DNA of 64,000 nt from Micrasema longulum (taxonomy: Eukaryota > Arthropoda > Insecta > Trichoptera > Brachycentridae). Both the position numbers and the translations under genes were made by a program. A model generated the notes under the pieces. It was not told the origin of the DNA, searched no databases, and was given only the letters and a program-made list of their open reading frames with translations. The stretch lies in the NCBI GenBank assembly GCA_022494885.1, contig JAGVSM010001264.1:124001-188000 (forward strand), read 5' to 3'. Positions 11,940 through 23,895 of the stretch are shown here, piece after piece. Position 1 is the first letter of the stretch. Every line of letters starts with the position of its first letter.

Positions 11940-12580
11940 GGTGAAGCATAATAAATTGGGCCACATATGGCTTTACATGCATTAAAAACCCCAAGTATAA
12001 CTTGGCCATATTTGGCACTTCATGCAGTAATAATATGCATAAGCGATAGCTTTCTTGGGAATAGAGAAAAAATAATGTTCACTTTAAAGAACGCGTAAAT
12101 GAGTCATTTTTTTAAAACACGCAATAAAATTAAATAAGTTTAAAAAATTAACACTTAATTCATAAAAAAACCTGATAACAATTTATGAAAATGTAAAAAA
12201 AAGTTTTTTTCTTTATTTATGCATAAATATTATTCACATTCGATAAGTGTTTTCTTTTCAATTAATTTACTTATCCGCATTTTAATTTAAGGCTGAGCCA
12301 TTCTGAAAGATGATCGACACTCCTGAACAAATTATTTTAAAGGAATGTTAGGAAATGAATGGAAGTTTTCGTGTTTTTAGTGGTCGTTTTTTTATTTTTC
12401 TTCAAATATTTAATATTGTATAGCATATAATAATATGTAAAATAAGAATATAGCCATAAACGCAAGGAATGCCAGATATGGCCAATATGAATAAAACGTT
12501 GAATGCTTAGAAATCCAGATATGGCCAAATAAATATAACCTTAAATGCATGCAAGGACATATCTGGCCGTAGAAAGAAAC
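11940..12580. repeat. Degenerate ~43-bp repeat with CCAGATATGGCC core
   Basis: Copies of a palindrome-like CCAnATATGGCC core followed by a TnAATGC/CATGCA segment recur at ~11961, ~12004, ~12471, ~12512 and, inverted, ~12556. Adjacent copies are about 42-44 bases apart (12468 to 12511; 11961 to 12004). A weaker related core lies near 12798. The two clusters are separated by ~430 bases of AT-rich DNA. Confidence 0.5.
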
Positions 12581-13039
12581 TACATAATTGTGATGATATA
12601 AGTGGTTTAACTTATACTTCTATATCCTGTCTTCATGCGCAATTTTTATTTTTATTTCAATGTTAAGATTTTTTCAATTACACAGAATTGAATACGGAAA
12701 TATTTTTAAGATGCGACTGTCACCGTTGCAAACCCTCTTACTGAGTGGCCAGTTAAGTTATTTGCCATAATATGTCACTAATAGACACATACATCATTGC
12801 CAAATATGGTATTGTATGCAGTAAGACTTAAAATATCTCGGAATAATTTATTAATAAAAATATTTTATACTTTAAGCCATATATGAACCAGATCAGTTGT
12901 ATAGACATTTTTCAGACTGGCCAAATTAAGTTTAAACTTGCAATAAAATAAATAGTTTAGGAATCTAACTGTTGTTAAAATATTTATGTTAATTGATAAA
13001 AAGGGAAAAAGAAATGTATATAAATAAATATATGTTATG

Positions 13040-13195
13040 ACAGGCGCCGTGGCGCAGTTGGTAAGACGGCAACTGTGAAACTGGCGTCGCGGGTTCGATT
13101 CCCGCCAGTTGCAAGAAAAAAATCCAAGAAATATTTTTTTCTCGATTGCTCTGGGTGTTGTGGTGTACACAATAGTCTTAAAATCAAAGTCCTGC
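13040..13195 (+). mobile_element. tRNA-derived SINE
   Basis: The head has a good A box (TGGCGCAGTTGG) and B box (GGTTCGATTCC) with a perfect GCGGG/CCCGC T-stem. The acceptor halves do not pair and the D-stem is broken, so it is not a working tRNA. A body with a GGGTGTTGTGGTGTACAC segment follows, resembling SINE-A bodies elsewhere in the window. Confidence 0.65.
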
Positions 13196-13682
13196 TCGTT
13201 ACAATACAACTCGTCAGCAGGTTCTTATATATTGCTTCTATTTTTTCATACTTGACCTACATCAATAATTATTTTATTTTAAGAACATTACATAACACAT
13301 CATACTTTATAATATTATTGAAAATTAAAACTATCGTTAATACAAAAAACTTTTTTCCATTAGCCATGATTTGAGCATACGTCTCGCTCCTGAATTTAAC
13401 TCACTAATCTTAATATTGTTTGGTAACTATCATATTACATATTTTAGGCATACTGTATTGCATTGTTCTTTGAAACTAGCTTTTAATCCTGAAAATTATG
13501 GATGAAAACTTGTTTTTACATACTTTGATAATTGTATTAGTATTAGTATCTATCTATACTACTTTAGTATTTAATATATTTTCAACGTTATTCCTGATTT
13601 GTGAAAATGCCCCACCGTAATTCCAAAAAACAATGCAGCGTTGTTTTAATAATCAAATTAGAACAATAGAATACAATGCAAT

Positions 13683-13903
13683 ACACTGGAACCTCTTCTT
13701 ACACGGGGAAAACGTCCCACACAGTACCGTGTAAAAAAAGTATACTTAAAGTAGATGCAGGGTAGGTTTCCTTGAATAAAATCAATTTTGGATTTAAAAA
13801 ACATAAATTGTTTACTAATTATTGCACAGTAAAACTCCAACTATCGGGAATAATAGGTGCCAGACGTGAAAGAAAAACGTGTAAAGAGAGGTTCTAGTGT
13901 GTT
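13683..13903. mobile_element. Palindromic MITE (ACACTGGAACCTCTT ends)
   Basis: The left end reads ACACTGGAACCTCTTCTTAC and the right end reads GTAAAGAGAGGTTCTAGTGT, its near inverse. A second member with the same ends is at 42908-43055. No coding content. Confidence 0.65.
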
Positions 13904-14013
13904 AGTTGAGATTCATACTACGGATGGTTATCTGAAGCGTGCATCGGATTCTCTAGCCCCGGGGGCTGTTTGCAGTAGCGGACATACATAGATTGACAAC
14001 AGTGAATATTTAC

Positions 14014-14222
14014 CCATCTCCATCCAGCGTGATGGCGGTGTCGGCCAGCACTCGCAGCACGAGCCCCACGGTGGTGCGCCGGTTGCAGTCGATGCCCAGC
14101 AGACAGGCCTCCTCGGGCCGCGCGCCCCCGGGGCCCGCGCCCCCGTCCCCCTCGCTGCCCGCGCGCGACACCACCACGAGGTAGCGCGTGCGCTGCGGGT
14201 GCACGGACTCCAGCTTCACCGC
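14014..14222 (-). CDS. ssh: Slingshot phosphatase, coding exon 3 (SSH-N core)
   Basis: The acceptor reads TTTCCAG|GCGGTG and the donor reads GATGG|GTAAAT; length is 209 bp (69 codons plus GG). The protein starts AVKLESVHPQRTRYLVVVSR and ends with LLGIDCNRRTTVGLVLRVLADT followed by the LDGDG motif, which is the central conserved part of the SSH-N region. Between VVVSR and CLLGID there is a Gly/Glu/Pro-rich insert (AGSEGDGGAGPGGARPEEA) where the family normally has a short variable loop. The exon is very GC-rich compared with the flanking introns of 28.4 kb and 4.8 kb. It joins exon 2 as LKM-AVKLES in phase 0 and exon 4 as LDGDG-G-FSV in phase 2. Confidence 0.95.
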
Positions 14223-14754
14223 CTGGAAACAAAATATGGAATTGTTTATTTATTATTTGGTTTACCAAAATCGGAAAACAAAAAATATAACCGAATTATT
14301 ACATGATACATACAAATAATCAGATAGTTATTTTTTTATTTTCCATTTTTTTTATTGATCAACATCAAGCAAGATACAGACACTTATAACATTTCATATT
14401 TTTTTTAATTATTCATTTTTAACTAGTCCTACCGAGCTACTTTTTGTTGACAATTATAAAGAAATATTTGTTTTGTTTTGGTTTACTCTGAAGAATTTTT
14501 TGTTGGCATATAATTGTTTTGTTAGTTGATAATCTGTATTTGTTCCATGAAAGTTTTTTTTTTAATGAGTTTTTATTGATGATACGACGCGAATCAAAAT
14601 AATTTTCAACTAGGAAGCATAAAAATAAATGACATTAATAAAATAGATTTTTGGTAGGATAAACGTAAAATTTATTTTACAGCCTTTGTGTAATGACACG
14701 ATAAGATGTTATATATTATTAAAATTTAAAGCATTCATTTTTTAGTCAAACATT

Positions 14755-15168
14755 TTACTAAGTGTTATTAAGTATTACCATAACTACATACCGACATTTC
14801 TATGTCTACCGGTTTCGAGACATACCCGTACAATATAGCTCATTATGCGATTTTCCATTGTAATGTATTAAACTCGTAAATTAAATTAAATTAAACGTAT
14901 TTTTCAAGTATTTCTCCCACAACATCAAACATTTTCATAAATTATAATCAGTGCATGTAAGGGTAACACACTAAAAGCATGCGGTTACAAATCGACATGT
15001 CGATTTTATATTTTTGTGCAACAACCACGGTGAAGGTGTAGAGTGGGTTTTGCGTGTTAGTTTAATTGGTGTCCTGGCGAAGAGACGGGTACGTCTCAAA
15101 ACCGGTGGACATAAAAAAGTCGGTAAGCGGTTATACAAATATTCAACAACATTTAGATATATTCTACA
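14755..15168. mobile_element. Palindromic MITE (ACCGGTTTCGAGACATACCC arms)
   Basis: The left arm near 14800 reads ATGTCTACCGGTTTCGAGAC and the right arm near 15090 reads GTCTCAAAACCGGTGGACAT, its inverse. Outer ends around ATTAAGTATTACC and its partner ATACAAATATTCAAC extend the palindrome. A one-armed copy lies at 44670-44745. Confidence 0.65.
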
Positions 15169-17994
15169 TTAAATTTTGAAACCAACGTCGCTGGATTATT
15201 TTTCTTTTCTACCTAAGATGCTCGAATGCATCTATAAACTTTCCTTAGCTCGAGGATATAGTTCTATAGTAAAAGCAAACATTGAAGAAGCGAGCTAAAG
15301 GATGAGATAATTCGGCACATTAACGACATTGAACCTCAATTATGCCTCAGCGTCATGAAAATATGGACCATCGGATAGAGGTATGCCACCGAAGCCGTGG
15401 CGAGCATTTGGCCGACATTTTGTTCACACATAATTATTATAGATTTTTCTATCATAATAAAAAAAAATACGATAATTCTCTGAAAACTTCTAGTTTTATT
15501 AACAATTAACATCGTGCGTTATGACGTGTTGGACCACCCTTTACATAACGAACTTTCGTTCGTTTATGACATTCTAAATGAGTTATGTAAATATTGATTA
15601 TCTAGGTATCGGACCCGTTGGGAATGGTACAAGGCGTAATCCTCGAATCCGCGGAAACGAGCAACGTACTATTAATCATACCACGGAACCGGACAAAAAG
15701 TCTAACGGAATATTGAATGAGAACGCGAGTCCATGTGAATTTAGTCACTACAATTATGGGAAAAGCATTTATTTGAAAGACATAATTTACACATATTTCG
15801 GTGCTGCGCTTAAGATTTCAACAATGTAGGTACTGTTCTCTCCCCCAACAAAGAAACGTGTCATTACTAAGAGGACTGCCGTTCATCGAGTGACCCAGAT
15901 CTTTGGCCATGTTCTGTTTCGTGATAATGACCACGCTCCGTACTTCGTGCACTCCTCGCAGGTCCCGCTAATCATCACACGACTGTCGACTGTCACCATT
16001 ATTCTGAACTTTAAAACCACTTAAGCTAAAAATTCTTAATGACATACATGGCCGAGATTTGACTCGTTATCGTTAGTTTAATTCATAGCGAAATAGCTAT
16101 CTACACACATTTACGTATTATTTGTGTCACTATTGGGAATCATCGGCGTACACAGTGACGTTAGTGCAACGCTTGAACACGACAGAAACAGCTGTGTCGA
16201 TGTTAGTGTCTATTGCAAATAATAATATCCAGACAGCGCGGACAAGACCAAGAAAACAATACAAGTCTTTTATAGTATTTGAAGAAGTTTCTCAAAAATA
16301 TGACTTAATCCGAAATCATATTGTGACTGTCATCAGATGACATTATTTTGAAAACATTTCAGATTGAATTTCAGTCATACGTAATAATCTATTATTTATT
16401 TGTTCATACAAAGATACATAGGTATGACAAAAAAATAATAACGATATTGAGTTAGGATACATAATGGAAAGTGGAAGCATTATTAAAGAATACTTAAAAT
16501 AAAGATTATTACATAGACACAAATTGTAATAAACATCTAGACAACACGCTTTATACAATAGTATAAAAATCTATGCAATGTCTCGCAGCCGTCTCCTGGA
16601 ACAGTCTCTTCCCTTACATAAAATCCAAACTTGGATTTCGTTTTGAAGAACTTAATATTGTTTTATTTGTCAAAATGTCCATGCCTATATTTTTATATAA
16701 TTCATAATCATTTTATTTTATAGGTCTATCATAAAAATCATTATTATATCTTGAAATCCATTAAGAATCGATCAGCTGTTACACATAGATCAGTCTTACG
16801 CTTCATGTGCCAGTCTGCAGATAGTGAAATCTTGCAGAGTAAAACTACTGTTTTTAACACAATATAGTCGACAAACTTATACTGACAGTGCATTGGTACG
16901 ATTCGTTCCACAAGTTGTAAATCATGAAACTTACTAACAAAACAACCCAGAATTCAGCCAGTGAAACACTATTTACGAATATTTTCCGGAAACTGGGAGA
17001 TCTGTTTGGAAGTACAGCTGTTGGTACGATAAATATACACATCTAACATGTTTTGATTTCCCGATAAGTCAATTGTCACTTTAAGGTTTATAAGGATAAA
17101 TATAGATAAATACACGATATATTATTTTTTACTGATACAGGCTGCAAAGTCGGAAAATCATAAAAAAACTTTAAAACGTTAAAGTTTACAGTTAGTAGAT
17201 AAACATACTTTTCTTATAACTATTTTTTTTAAATATTATATAAAATTGTAAATTATGTTTTTAAGTATTAGAGGAAGTTACAGTAATCTAAATATTTACT
17301 TAGAAGCTACGATAATATTATTAACGCACGGTAAAACAATACATTGAAAGCGTGTATAAACTATCGTGAATGGTTTATCAGATGAAAGGCAATATAGCTG
17401 TTAGCTGTTACACACTGAGCCGATTATTATTAAAGCTTTTGTCTCGGATATAATATTATACATAAGGTTGTGAGGGATACATAGTAGAGACGTTAAAACA
17501 ATAGGATTCCTGATGCCTCCGTAAGGCTTTAGATAGCTGAGCGGCGGATTTCTAAAGCGTGCCAAAGTTAAAAGGAAAACTGTGAAGAGAGATAGCGAGG
17601 ACTTTCACTGGACTGAGGGTGACTGATCTCCGGCTGCGGCTGAGCGAACTTTAACGGAGGGTAGTAATAACACAGATAAACTTATTTTTTATAACTCTAA
17701 TAGAGAAAATATCTTATGTGTTCAAACTCAAGCTTTTGCAGCGAAGAAAATTCTGAAAATGAAACAGTTTTCAAAACGCAAATGAGTGTATTGAAATATT
17801 CAATTATATCTAGTTTAAATATACAAAAAGACAAAACTAATACAAATCATTCTAACGAGACAGTACTTTTTTGACCGTTTGGAATTAAGTTAATCTAAAG
17901 TTTTATTGTTAGCGTTAGAAACACTTCCAAGTGTACCAATAATAACATTGTAAATAAATTATTTATTGATTGGAAAGAGTTAGTCAGTATGTTA

Positions 17995-18255
17995 ACATAC
18001 TACAACAGAGATGAAGAACATTTAAGAGAAGGTAATATAGAAGTCTAGGCATCTACAGGGCTTATGACCTGTCAATGGCTAGTTTAAGTGGCCACTTTAC
18101 ACACTGTGTAACATTCACCATTCTGCCTATATTTGAACATCTATATTCCTTCAATTCTTTCATCTGTTGATGTTTGTGAAGTTAATATAAACAGCTCCCC
18201 AGGGAGTTGAATCCAGTTCTTGTCTACAAAAATTTGGACAAACTCAAAATATTGT
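17995..18255 (-). mobile_element. MITE-A copy
   Basis: Reads in reverse the family core: AAGTCTAGGCATCTACAGGG, TTTAAGTGGCCACTTTACAC and ACTGTGTAACATTCACCATT. It begins with CTACAACAGAG and ends near a CATCTGTTGATGTTTGTGAA and GGGAGTTGAATCCAG segment, also seen in the copies at 20231 and 22098. Confidence 0.7.
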
Positions 18256-19137
18256 TAGTCAGTATGATCTAAATAAAGGCTGAATTTCACGCCTTCATAA
18301 TGCAGTAATTATTAAATATACAAATGTAGGCATTGTGATCATTTAAATATTTATATTTATAAAGTGAAATGGTTAATTGTGAATACTGAGTACGTATTGT
18401 ACTGGGTCGTTTTAGTTGCATCTTTGACACCGAAAATGTATAAATAAATTCTAATTAAATGTTGGTAATATTGGAAAACGCTTTCGCTTTAAAAATACAA
18501 TGAGGTGAACTTTTACATTCTAAAGGGCTCCATTCTAAAATGGTATGAAAGCGTGAAAAATAATGCCGATTAGAAAAAAAACGATCGGCAATGGACACAA
18601 TGATACGGTACTTTTATTGTCTTTGGCGCCGATCGAGCGAACCTTACGGGAGGAAAACGGTGAAAATTACGTACAAACAGAGCGGAGAAAATTGCCGAAG
18701 TGGCAGCTAATTATAGTGAAACTGAATATCAATTAAGGGCTAGGAAAAGAAATGGAAAGAAAAGGTTCCACAATGTACAGCTAATATTTTACCGTTTTTA
18801 TTAAAAGAGAGACTTGATGACATATTTTTTCCAATAAGCGTTTTTAAATTAGTAAGTAGAGATGATTCATTCGAATGAAAATAATCGAATGCATTCGATT
18901 ACTAAAATCATTCTAATGTAGAAATTGGATTAATAAATTAGTAATTGAATGAGTGTGATTGAATTGATCAGTCGAAAATATGAATAATCTCGGGGGAATA
19001 GGCGATTCCCACATTTTTGCTCAGGATAACTGTCAGTCAGTTTTACTCAGGAAATAAAGTCGCTCAGCAAAGATACACATTATACTAAGTATTTCTACTG
19101 ACATCTTTTGGTGGAACTGCATTTTAAGATAAATAAT

Positions 19138-19289
19138 AAAAATACTGTATTTTGTTTTTTTCCAGAATTATTTATGCTTTTAAGCAGAGACCGGGTTTTG
19201 TCGTGACCGACACCAGTGAGAATGTTGATCCCAAGGAAACCCGGTCACTGGTGAAAATTATAAATAAAAACTAAATACAGTATTTTTAC
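19138..19289. repeat. Small inverted-repeat element
   Basis: Ends AAAAATACTGTATTT (19138-19152) and AAATACAGTATTTTT (~19274-19288) are exact inverses. Inside is a GACCGGGTT..CACCAGTG..AACCCGGTCACTGGTG module. A related module with AACCCGGTCGCTGGCCAAT lies at 60425-60485. Confidence 0.45.
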
Positions 19290-19734
19290 TATTGTATTAA
19301 CAAGATGTACAATAAATAAAAAAAAATACAATTTGTAGATATTCATCAATACAATTCCACAATCATTTACCTACATCTTATTTACATGATTTTTTTTTTT
19401 AATTTGTGATTTGCACAAAATAAGTTGTACACGTGTGTAGGTACGTATAGGCTTCTTTTGATATATTTTTTATTGTTTTTTTTTACCATCTTTTATCAAA
19501 ATAAAATCCTAAAAAGTTAGTTGGATCTTTTGATATCTACGCGTGCCGTCTTTAAAAAAAACAGCAATTGAATAATAATAACATTGTATTTTATTATAAT
19601 TTTGAATTGCATTGAAACTATGTTTTCTGAAAGTGATATTGTTAGCGGCATAATTTAGTTACATTATCAATATAATATTATATCGTCGGAGTAGTAGAAA
19701 GTACGCAATATAATGATAATTTCCCTTGGATAGC

Positions 19735-19985
19735 TCGTGTGTTAGCGTGTTGCGAAACTCGGCCGCCCGCCACGCGCCGTCCAGGCTGCCTTGCTGACTC
19801 GCTGCCTAAGCCTGTCCGTGTCCGGGGCAATTCTGCTGATAACGCTGGATGCATAATATTATTTATCGTTCGATAGCCGGTGACCGGTGGTCGGTGGTAG
19901 TCGGCTGCCGGGTCCTACCGTCACGGCACGAGGCATAAGACAAACGCCGAGCACAACCGTAGCGCTGCAGATAAATATGCACTGC
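19735..19985. other. GC-rich intronic island
   Basis: About 250 bases of high GC and CpG within AT-rich intron 2, with repeated CGGTGACCGGTGGTCGGTGG-like text and embedded ATGCATAAT and AGATAA-like sites. No open frame with protein features. It could be an intronic promoter or enhancer, or an old exon; nothing in the sequence decides. Confidence 0.3.
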
Positions 19986-20230
19986 ATTATAATAAATATT
20001 ACACCCTTGGAATACTATATGTAAAAAAAGCGTATGTTAGAATACCTTATACCTCGACGTATTGAACTCGTTTGTATTGAACGATATTATCAGTTTTTAC
20101 GCTTATATTTTTTTACGTTTCGGAAAAAGGTTGCAAATGGATGATTATATTAATTAAACTTGGAAGCTTTTTACATGCACGAATTTAACAGGTGTGTTTT
20201 ATAATATAAATGAACTTTTGGTAGAATAAT

Positions 20231-20470
20231 TCTATTACAATATTACGACAGAGATGAAGACAATTTTAGAGAAAATAATATCACAATGATTATGCCCTGT
20301 CATTGGCTAGGTAAAATGGCCACTTTATACAGCGTTTAACATTTACGATTTTGCCTATTTTTAAACTTCCGTATATCTTCCATCTGTTGATTTTTGTGAA
20401 GTTTAAGAGCTGAAATCTTTTTTGCTATGGCTGAGATTTATCTGGCTGAATTATTTCACATACTAGGGAA
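20231..20470 (-). mobile_element. MITE-A copy
   Basis: Begins TTCTATTACAATATTACGAC, then CCTGTCATTGGCTAGG, AAATGGCCACTTTATACAGC and a CATCTGTTGATTTTTGTGAA segment. More diverged than the copy at 17995. Strand follows the family orientation in which TTAAACCAGCC reads forward. Confidence 0.6.
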
Positions 20471-20654
20471 CGCCTAACTTTAAAATAATATTCAGATGAA
20501 AATAATTCAATCGAAATTATTGAGAAACTTAAATTATAGCTACGAAGCATATCATTACCAAGTTCACATTATATTTGAGTATAGATGTAGTATATTATTG
20601 TCTTAGTGAAAGTATTGTTAAATGGTGTACAAAGGTGTTAATGTTTTCTAATTG

Positions 20655-20890
20655 AAATGCGAGTTCTATAATAAGATGCCGAGTGACGGTGACAAGTGTC
20701 TGGTGCAGAATACGGAGTGCGGACGGTGAGCGGAGGATGGGAGAACGAATAACGTTTTTATTACTAGACAGAAGAAAGTGACGCTGGCGGTGGCGGCGAC
20801 AACACGACCGAGACAGCCCGCGGCCGGTGGCGACAGATGTCGGAGATGCAGACAGCACGGACAACAATCGTCGGGCGAGTTTTTCACAGT
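20655..20890. other. GC-rich patch beside RTE remnant
   Basis: A GC-rich 235-bp stretch with purine-rich text and GGCGGTGGCGGCGAC. It directly abuts an RTE fragment that starts at ~20891. Minus-strand frames are open for ~100 codons but are Arg/Ser-rich without a recognised domain. Confidence 0.25.
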
Positions 20891-21650
20891 GAAACAAATA
20901 TGGTTTTAGTCCCGATACTTATGTATGGAAGTGAAACGTGGAACTGGCAGAGGAAGGATGAAAGCAGAGTGAACGCGGTTCATGCGATCTCTTGAGACAA
21001 ATGTGTGTGAAATCAATGTATGACAGGGTTGCGAATGATGAAATCAGGCGAGTGCAAATCTGCGACAAGTATAATTGATAAGATTAAGAAAGGGTCACAG
21101 AGATGTGTTGGTCATGTAAAAACGAATGGATGACGAAAGAATGGTAAAACATATTTATGGCGAAAATGAATGGTAACGTAGGAGGAAGACGACCAAGGAA
21201 GACGTGGCATTATCAGATCTTAAGTCCGTGTCAAAATCAGACACAGTTGTAGGGCACGCATGACAAAATTTGGCGGCCTCCGTGGTGTAGTGGTCAAGAC
21301 GCTGGACTCACGCACGGAAGGTTCCGGGTTCGATTCCCGGTGAGAACACAAAAATTTAAAAATGTGATTTTTCTCAAGCCTGGGTGCTCTGTGATGTAAT
21401 TCACCACTGTAATTAGGCCTCCTGGCCTGTTGTGGTGCAAAAAAAATAAATGTAAAAAAATAAAATAATGTATGAATGTGGAAAAAGCTAGGAATGTATG
21501 TCAGGATAGATGTGTGTGGCGGTCCATACTCATTGCCTACTCTTACTGGGAAATGCAGTGATGGTATTAATACTACTAGCAATAGTAGTAGTAGTACTAG
21601 TAGTATTGAAACCAAGAGAGCAAAAACACATAAAGGGATAAAACGCAACA
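20891..21650 (+). mobile_element. RTE-type LINE 3' fragment, split by a SINE
   Basis: Plus-strand text matches the other RTE copies: VLVPILMYGSETWNWQRKDE near 20905, then decayed RRPRKTWH text near 21190. The frame text is broken at 21268, resumes after a SINE at ~21467 (ATGTATGAATGTGGAAAAAG) and ends with a (TAG)n-rich tail near 21580-21610. Frameshifts and stops are frequent. Confidence 0.75.
21272..21466 (+). mobile_element. SINE-A inserted in RTE
   Basis: The tRNA-like head reads GGCGGCCTCCGTGGTGTAGT with A box, then B box GGGTTCGATTCCCGG. The body has TTTTTCTCAAGCCTGGGTGC and CACCACTGTAATTAGGCCTC, then an A-rich tail. Short AAAAT repeats (21265-21269 and 21462-21466) flank it and fit a target-site duplication. 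Confidence 0.85.
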
Positions 21651-21694
21651 GCAAGGGAGGATACATTTATATGGAGTAATGGCTGAGACATTTG

Positions 21695-21910
21695 AGAAAC
21701 TCAAAAATTTAATGTGATTTTCCTCAAGCCAGGGGTGCTATTCTGAACCGCTCTCGCGACACGAGAAAACGGTTTTTCTCGTGTATTTTGTACTTAAGTA
21801 CACGAGATAATACGGCCACAAGAGCGTTTGGAATACCAGCCCTGGATGTTTAGTGCTGTAATTTACCGCTGTGATAATTTATTGGGTTTACTGGCCTGTT
21901 GCGAAGTATT
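21695..21910 (+). mobile_element. SINE-A body, head lost, split by a MITE
   Basis: Starts AATGTGATTTTCCTCAAGCC and continues after the insertion with TGTAATTTACCGCTGTGATA and a CTGGCCTGTTG end, matching the bodies of other SINE-A copies. The tRNA head is missing. A ~108-bp palindromic element interrupts it at ~21731-21838. Confidence 0.7.
21731..21838. mobile_element. Short palindromic MITE inside SINE-A
   Basis: The left end GCTATTCTGAACCGCTCT and right end AGAGCGTTTGGAATACCAGC are near inverses. The centre contains the pairing CTCGTGTATTTTGTACTTAA and TTAAGTACACGAG text. No coding content. Confidence 0.65.
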
Positions 21911-22097
21911 TTTTTCAGAATGTAGGTATTAAATTACACGACATTCAACTGAATCTGGCTTATAAATTTAAAAAAATAAAATTAAGGACAACTCTTGAGT
22001 TTCCTGAAAATTAAATGATCTTTTAAAACTGTAATAATAGGTGTAATTATTTTCCAATAGTAATTACAATGATATTAAACCAAATAAAACATCTAAA

Positions 22098-22330
22098 TTC
22101 ATTGCAACAGAGAAAAAACGTTTTTAAAAGGGGGACATGGAAGTTGAAGCATTTATAGGCCTTACGGCCTGTCATTGAACAACCACATTTCCTCAACTCT
22201 TCCACCTGATGCCTTTTGTGAAAAGTAAAAGAGCTGAAACCTTTAGATCTGCAGGAAGCTGGGAGTGGATTTCAGCCAAGTCTACAAACCATTTGACATA
22301 GTCAAAATATTGTTTTGAAAAATATGTTCA
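22098..22330 (-). mobile_element. MITE-A copy
   Basis: Starts CATTGCAACAGAGAAAAAAC and carries GGACATGGAAGTTGAAGCAT, GGCCTTACGGCCTGTCATTG, then CTTTTGTGAAAAGTAAAAGA. The central GTGGCCAC section is deleted in this copy. Confidence 0.6.
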
Positions 22331-23754
22331 TTTACTATTCTTCTTATTTGTATGGTGAAACTCAACGGTAGAGGTTGTCCATCATCATGGCAATTTTAAT
22401 TTCAAATTACATTTTGCCTTTAAATTTAAACAGTATATCGTACATTGTGACTAAAATTCGTCGGGGTACTTAGTATCTTAGAAAAAAAATCAAATATGAA
22501 AAAAAACGAATTTGGTGCGTTGAACAGTAAAAATCCACCCAGTAGACAAATTGAACTAATGCGTATTTGGAAATGACACGTCCGGAGCGTGAGAGAAAGC
22601 TGAAAGCCCTTCACGCAAGGCGGTGTAGTATCTAGTACCCAGGTATGGTTCTGTATTTGCATGAAATGCGTTAAGACATTACGAAACGTGTTACCTTTAA
22701 TTGAGACAGCCAAATAATATGCGATCAATAACTTTCTTAAGCAAATGAACACTTTCTATAGCGGTCCCTGTCCCTAACGTTCGCGCTTCATCGGGCACGA
22801 TATGACGCAACTAACAGTGACCGTCGCCGCCGGAGCCCGGTTCGTGCTGCAAAACTGTGGTTTCAACTCAAATACGGAAACCTTTGTTAAATTACCCAAC
22901 ACTTAAATCTAAATTAATAGGGCGAAGCACCCAAACATTATTAGAACTTAAAGACCTCACCTAGCTTCAGAGTAATTAAAAAATATAACTTTTTATTTTC
23001 TGAAAATTTGACTGTGAAACGTTCCATGTATGGAAATTTCATTTGAAAGTAGTTTAAATGATAAATTTAAATGTTTTTCTTTCGAAAAAAATATTTTAAT
23101 CGAATTTACCGAAATTCCAATTATATATTAGCATACTTTTCTACAAATATCGACACCTTACTACGGTTGAAGCGCTGCTAATGAATTTAATAAATAAAGC
23201 AAACATGTACTTTTATTATGAAGACTATTTATTGTTCCTGAAATAATATTTTTAACATAACACTTTAATCTGAATTCATACCTAACTTTTTTGTGAGAGG
23301 CACAAAAACTTACAACATTAAAATATATTTATTATTTAAATTATTTATTGACAATTCTTGATGGAAATAGAAGGTGAAAGCGCTAATTGGTCAAATAAAT
23401 AAGTGGAAGTGTAAATAAGTGGAAGTGAACCGAGTATTTTTAAATGAATAACTTATACGTAAATATAAGTTATTACATCATTAAAATATAATTTGATGTT
23501 ATAAAATATTTTTTTGATTTTCAAATATCTCTTCATTAAATCGGTATTTTTCGTAAAAATAACTCAAACAAATTAATTCTAAATTAGGACCGCATTAAAA
23601 AAACCCGCTATTACTACTTTCTAGTTAAAGAATAATTTATTTTGAGTTTCAAATACATCAAATGTATTCATTTTTATTGTGTTATTTTAATTCCACACCC
23701 GAGTAATTGTTTCGTATCAATAAAATCATTACGTTAAATAAACTGTCAAAATAT

Positions 23755-23895
23755 TAGTGGTCCCGTGGCTGGTGATGCGGACTCCACTTAACCCCAACTC
23801 GATTAATAGTAAGTTATTTTCTAAAAGTGAGTTATTTACAACTCGTTAAAAATGGTCACCGAAATTGTAGTATTGGGGTTGATTATAAGAACACT
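23755..23895 (+). mobile_element. SINE-C copy (internally deleted)
   Basis: Head GGTCCCGTGGCTGGTGATGC is joined to body AAAGTGAGTTATTTACAACT, CGTTAAAAATGG and TATTGGGGTTGATTATAAGA. The B-box part is lost, compared with the copy at 31572. Confidence 0.5.

Larger units (their letters stand above)
9172..14013. other. ssh intron 3, unassigned stretches
   Basis: Runs from the acceptor of exon 4 to the donor of exon 3 (4842 bp). Bases 9172-11939 hold no supported gene; open frames such as 9939-10253 (-) have no recognisable domain. A three-unit AGTTGCC repeat lies at ~10742-10765. Bases 11740-11855 resemble a LINE 3' end with an AATAAAATAAA tail but are too decayed to class. The other recognised items are listed separately. 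Confidence 0.5.

Noticed and set aside
13042..13113. Possible functional tRNA gene
   Set aside because: A and B boxes and the T-stem are good, but acceptor halves do not pair and the D-stem is broken; a SINE-like body follows.
21220..21666. 148-codon minus-strand frame
   Set aside because: It runs antisense through a SINE and an RTE fragment; the SNREXNPEP-like text is the usual translation of a SINE head.
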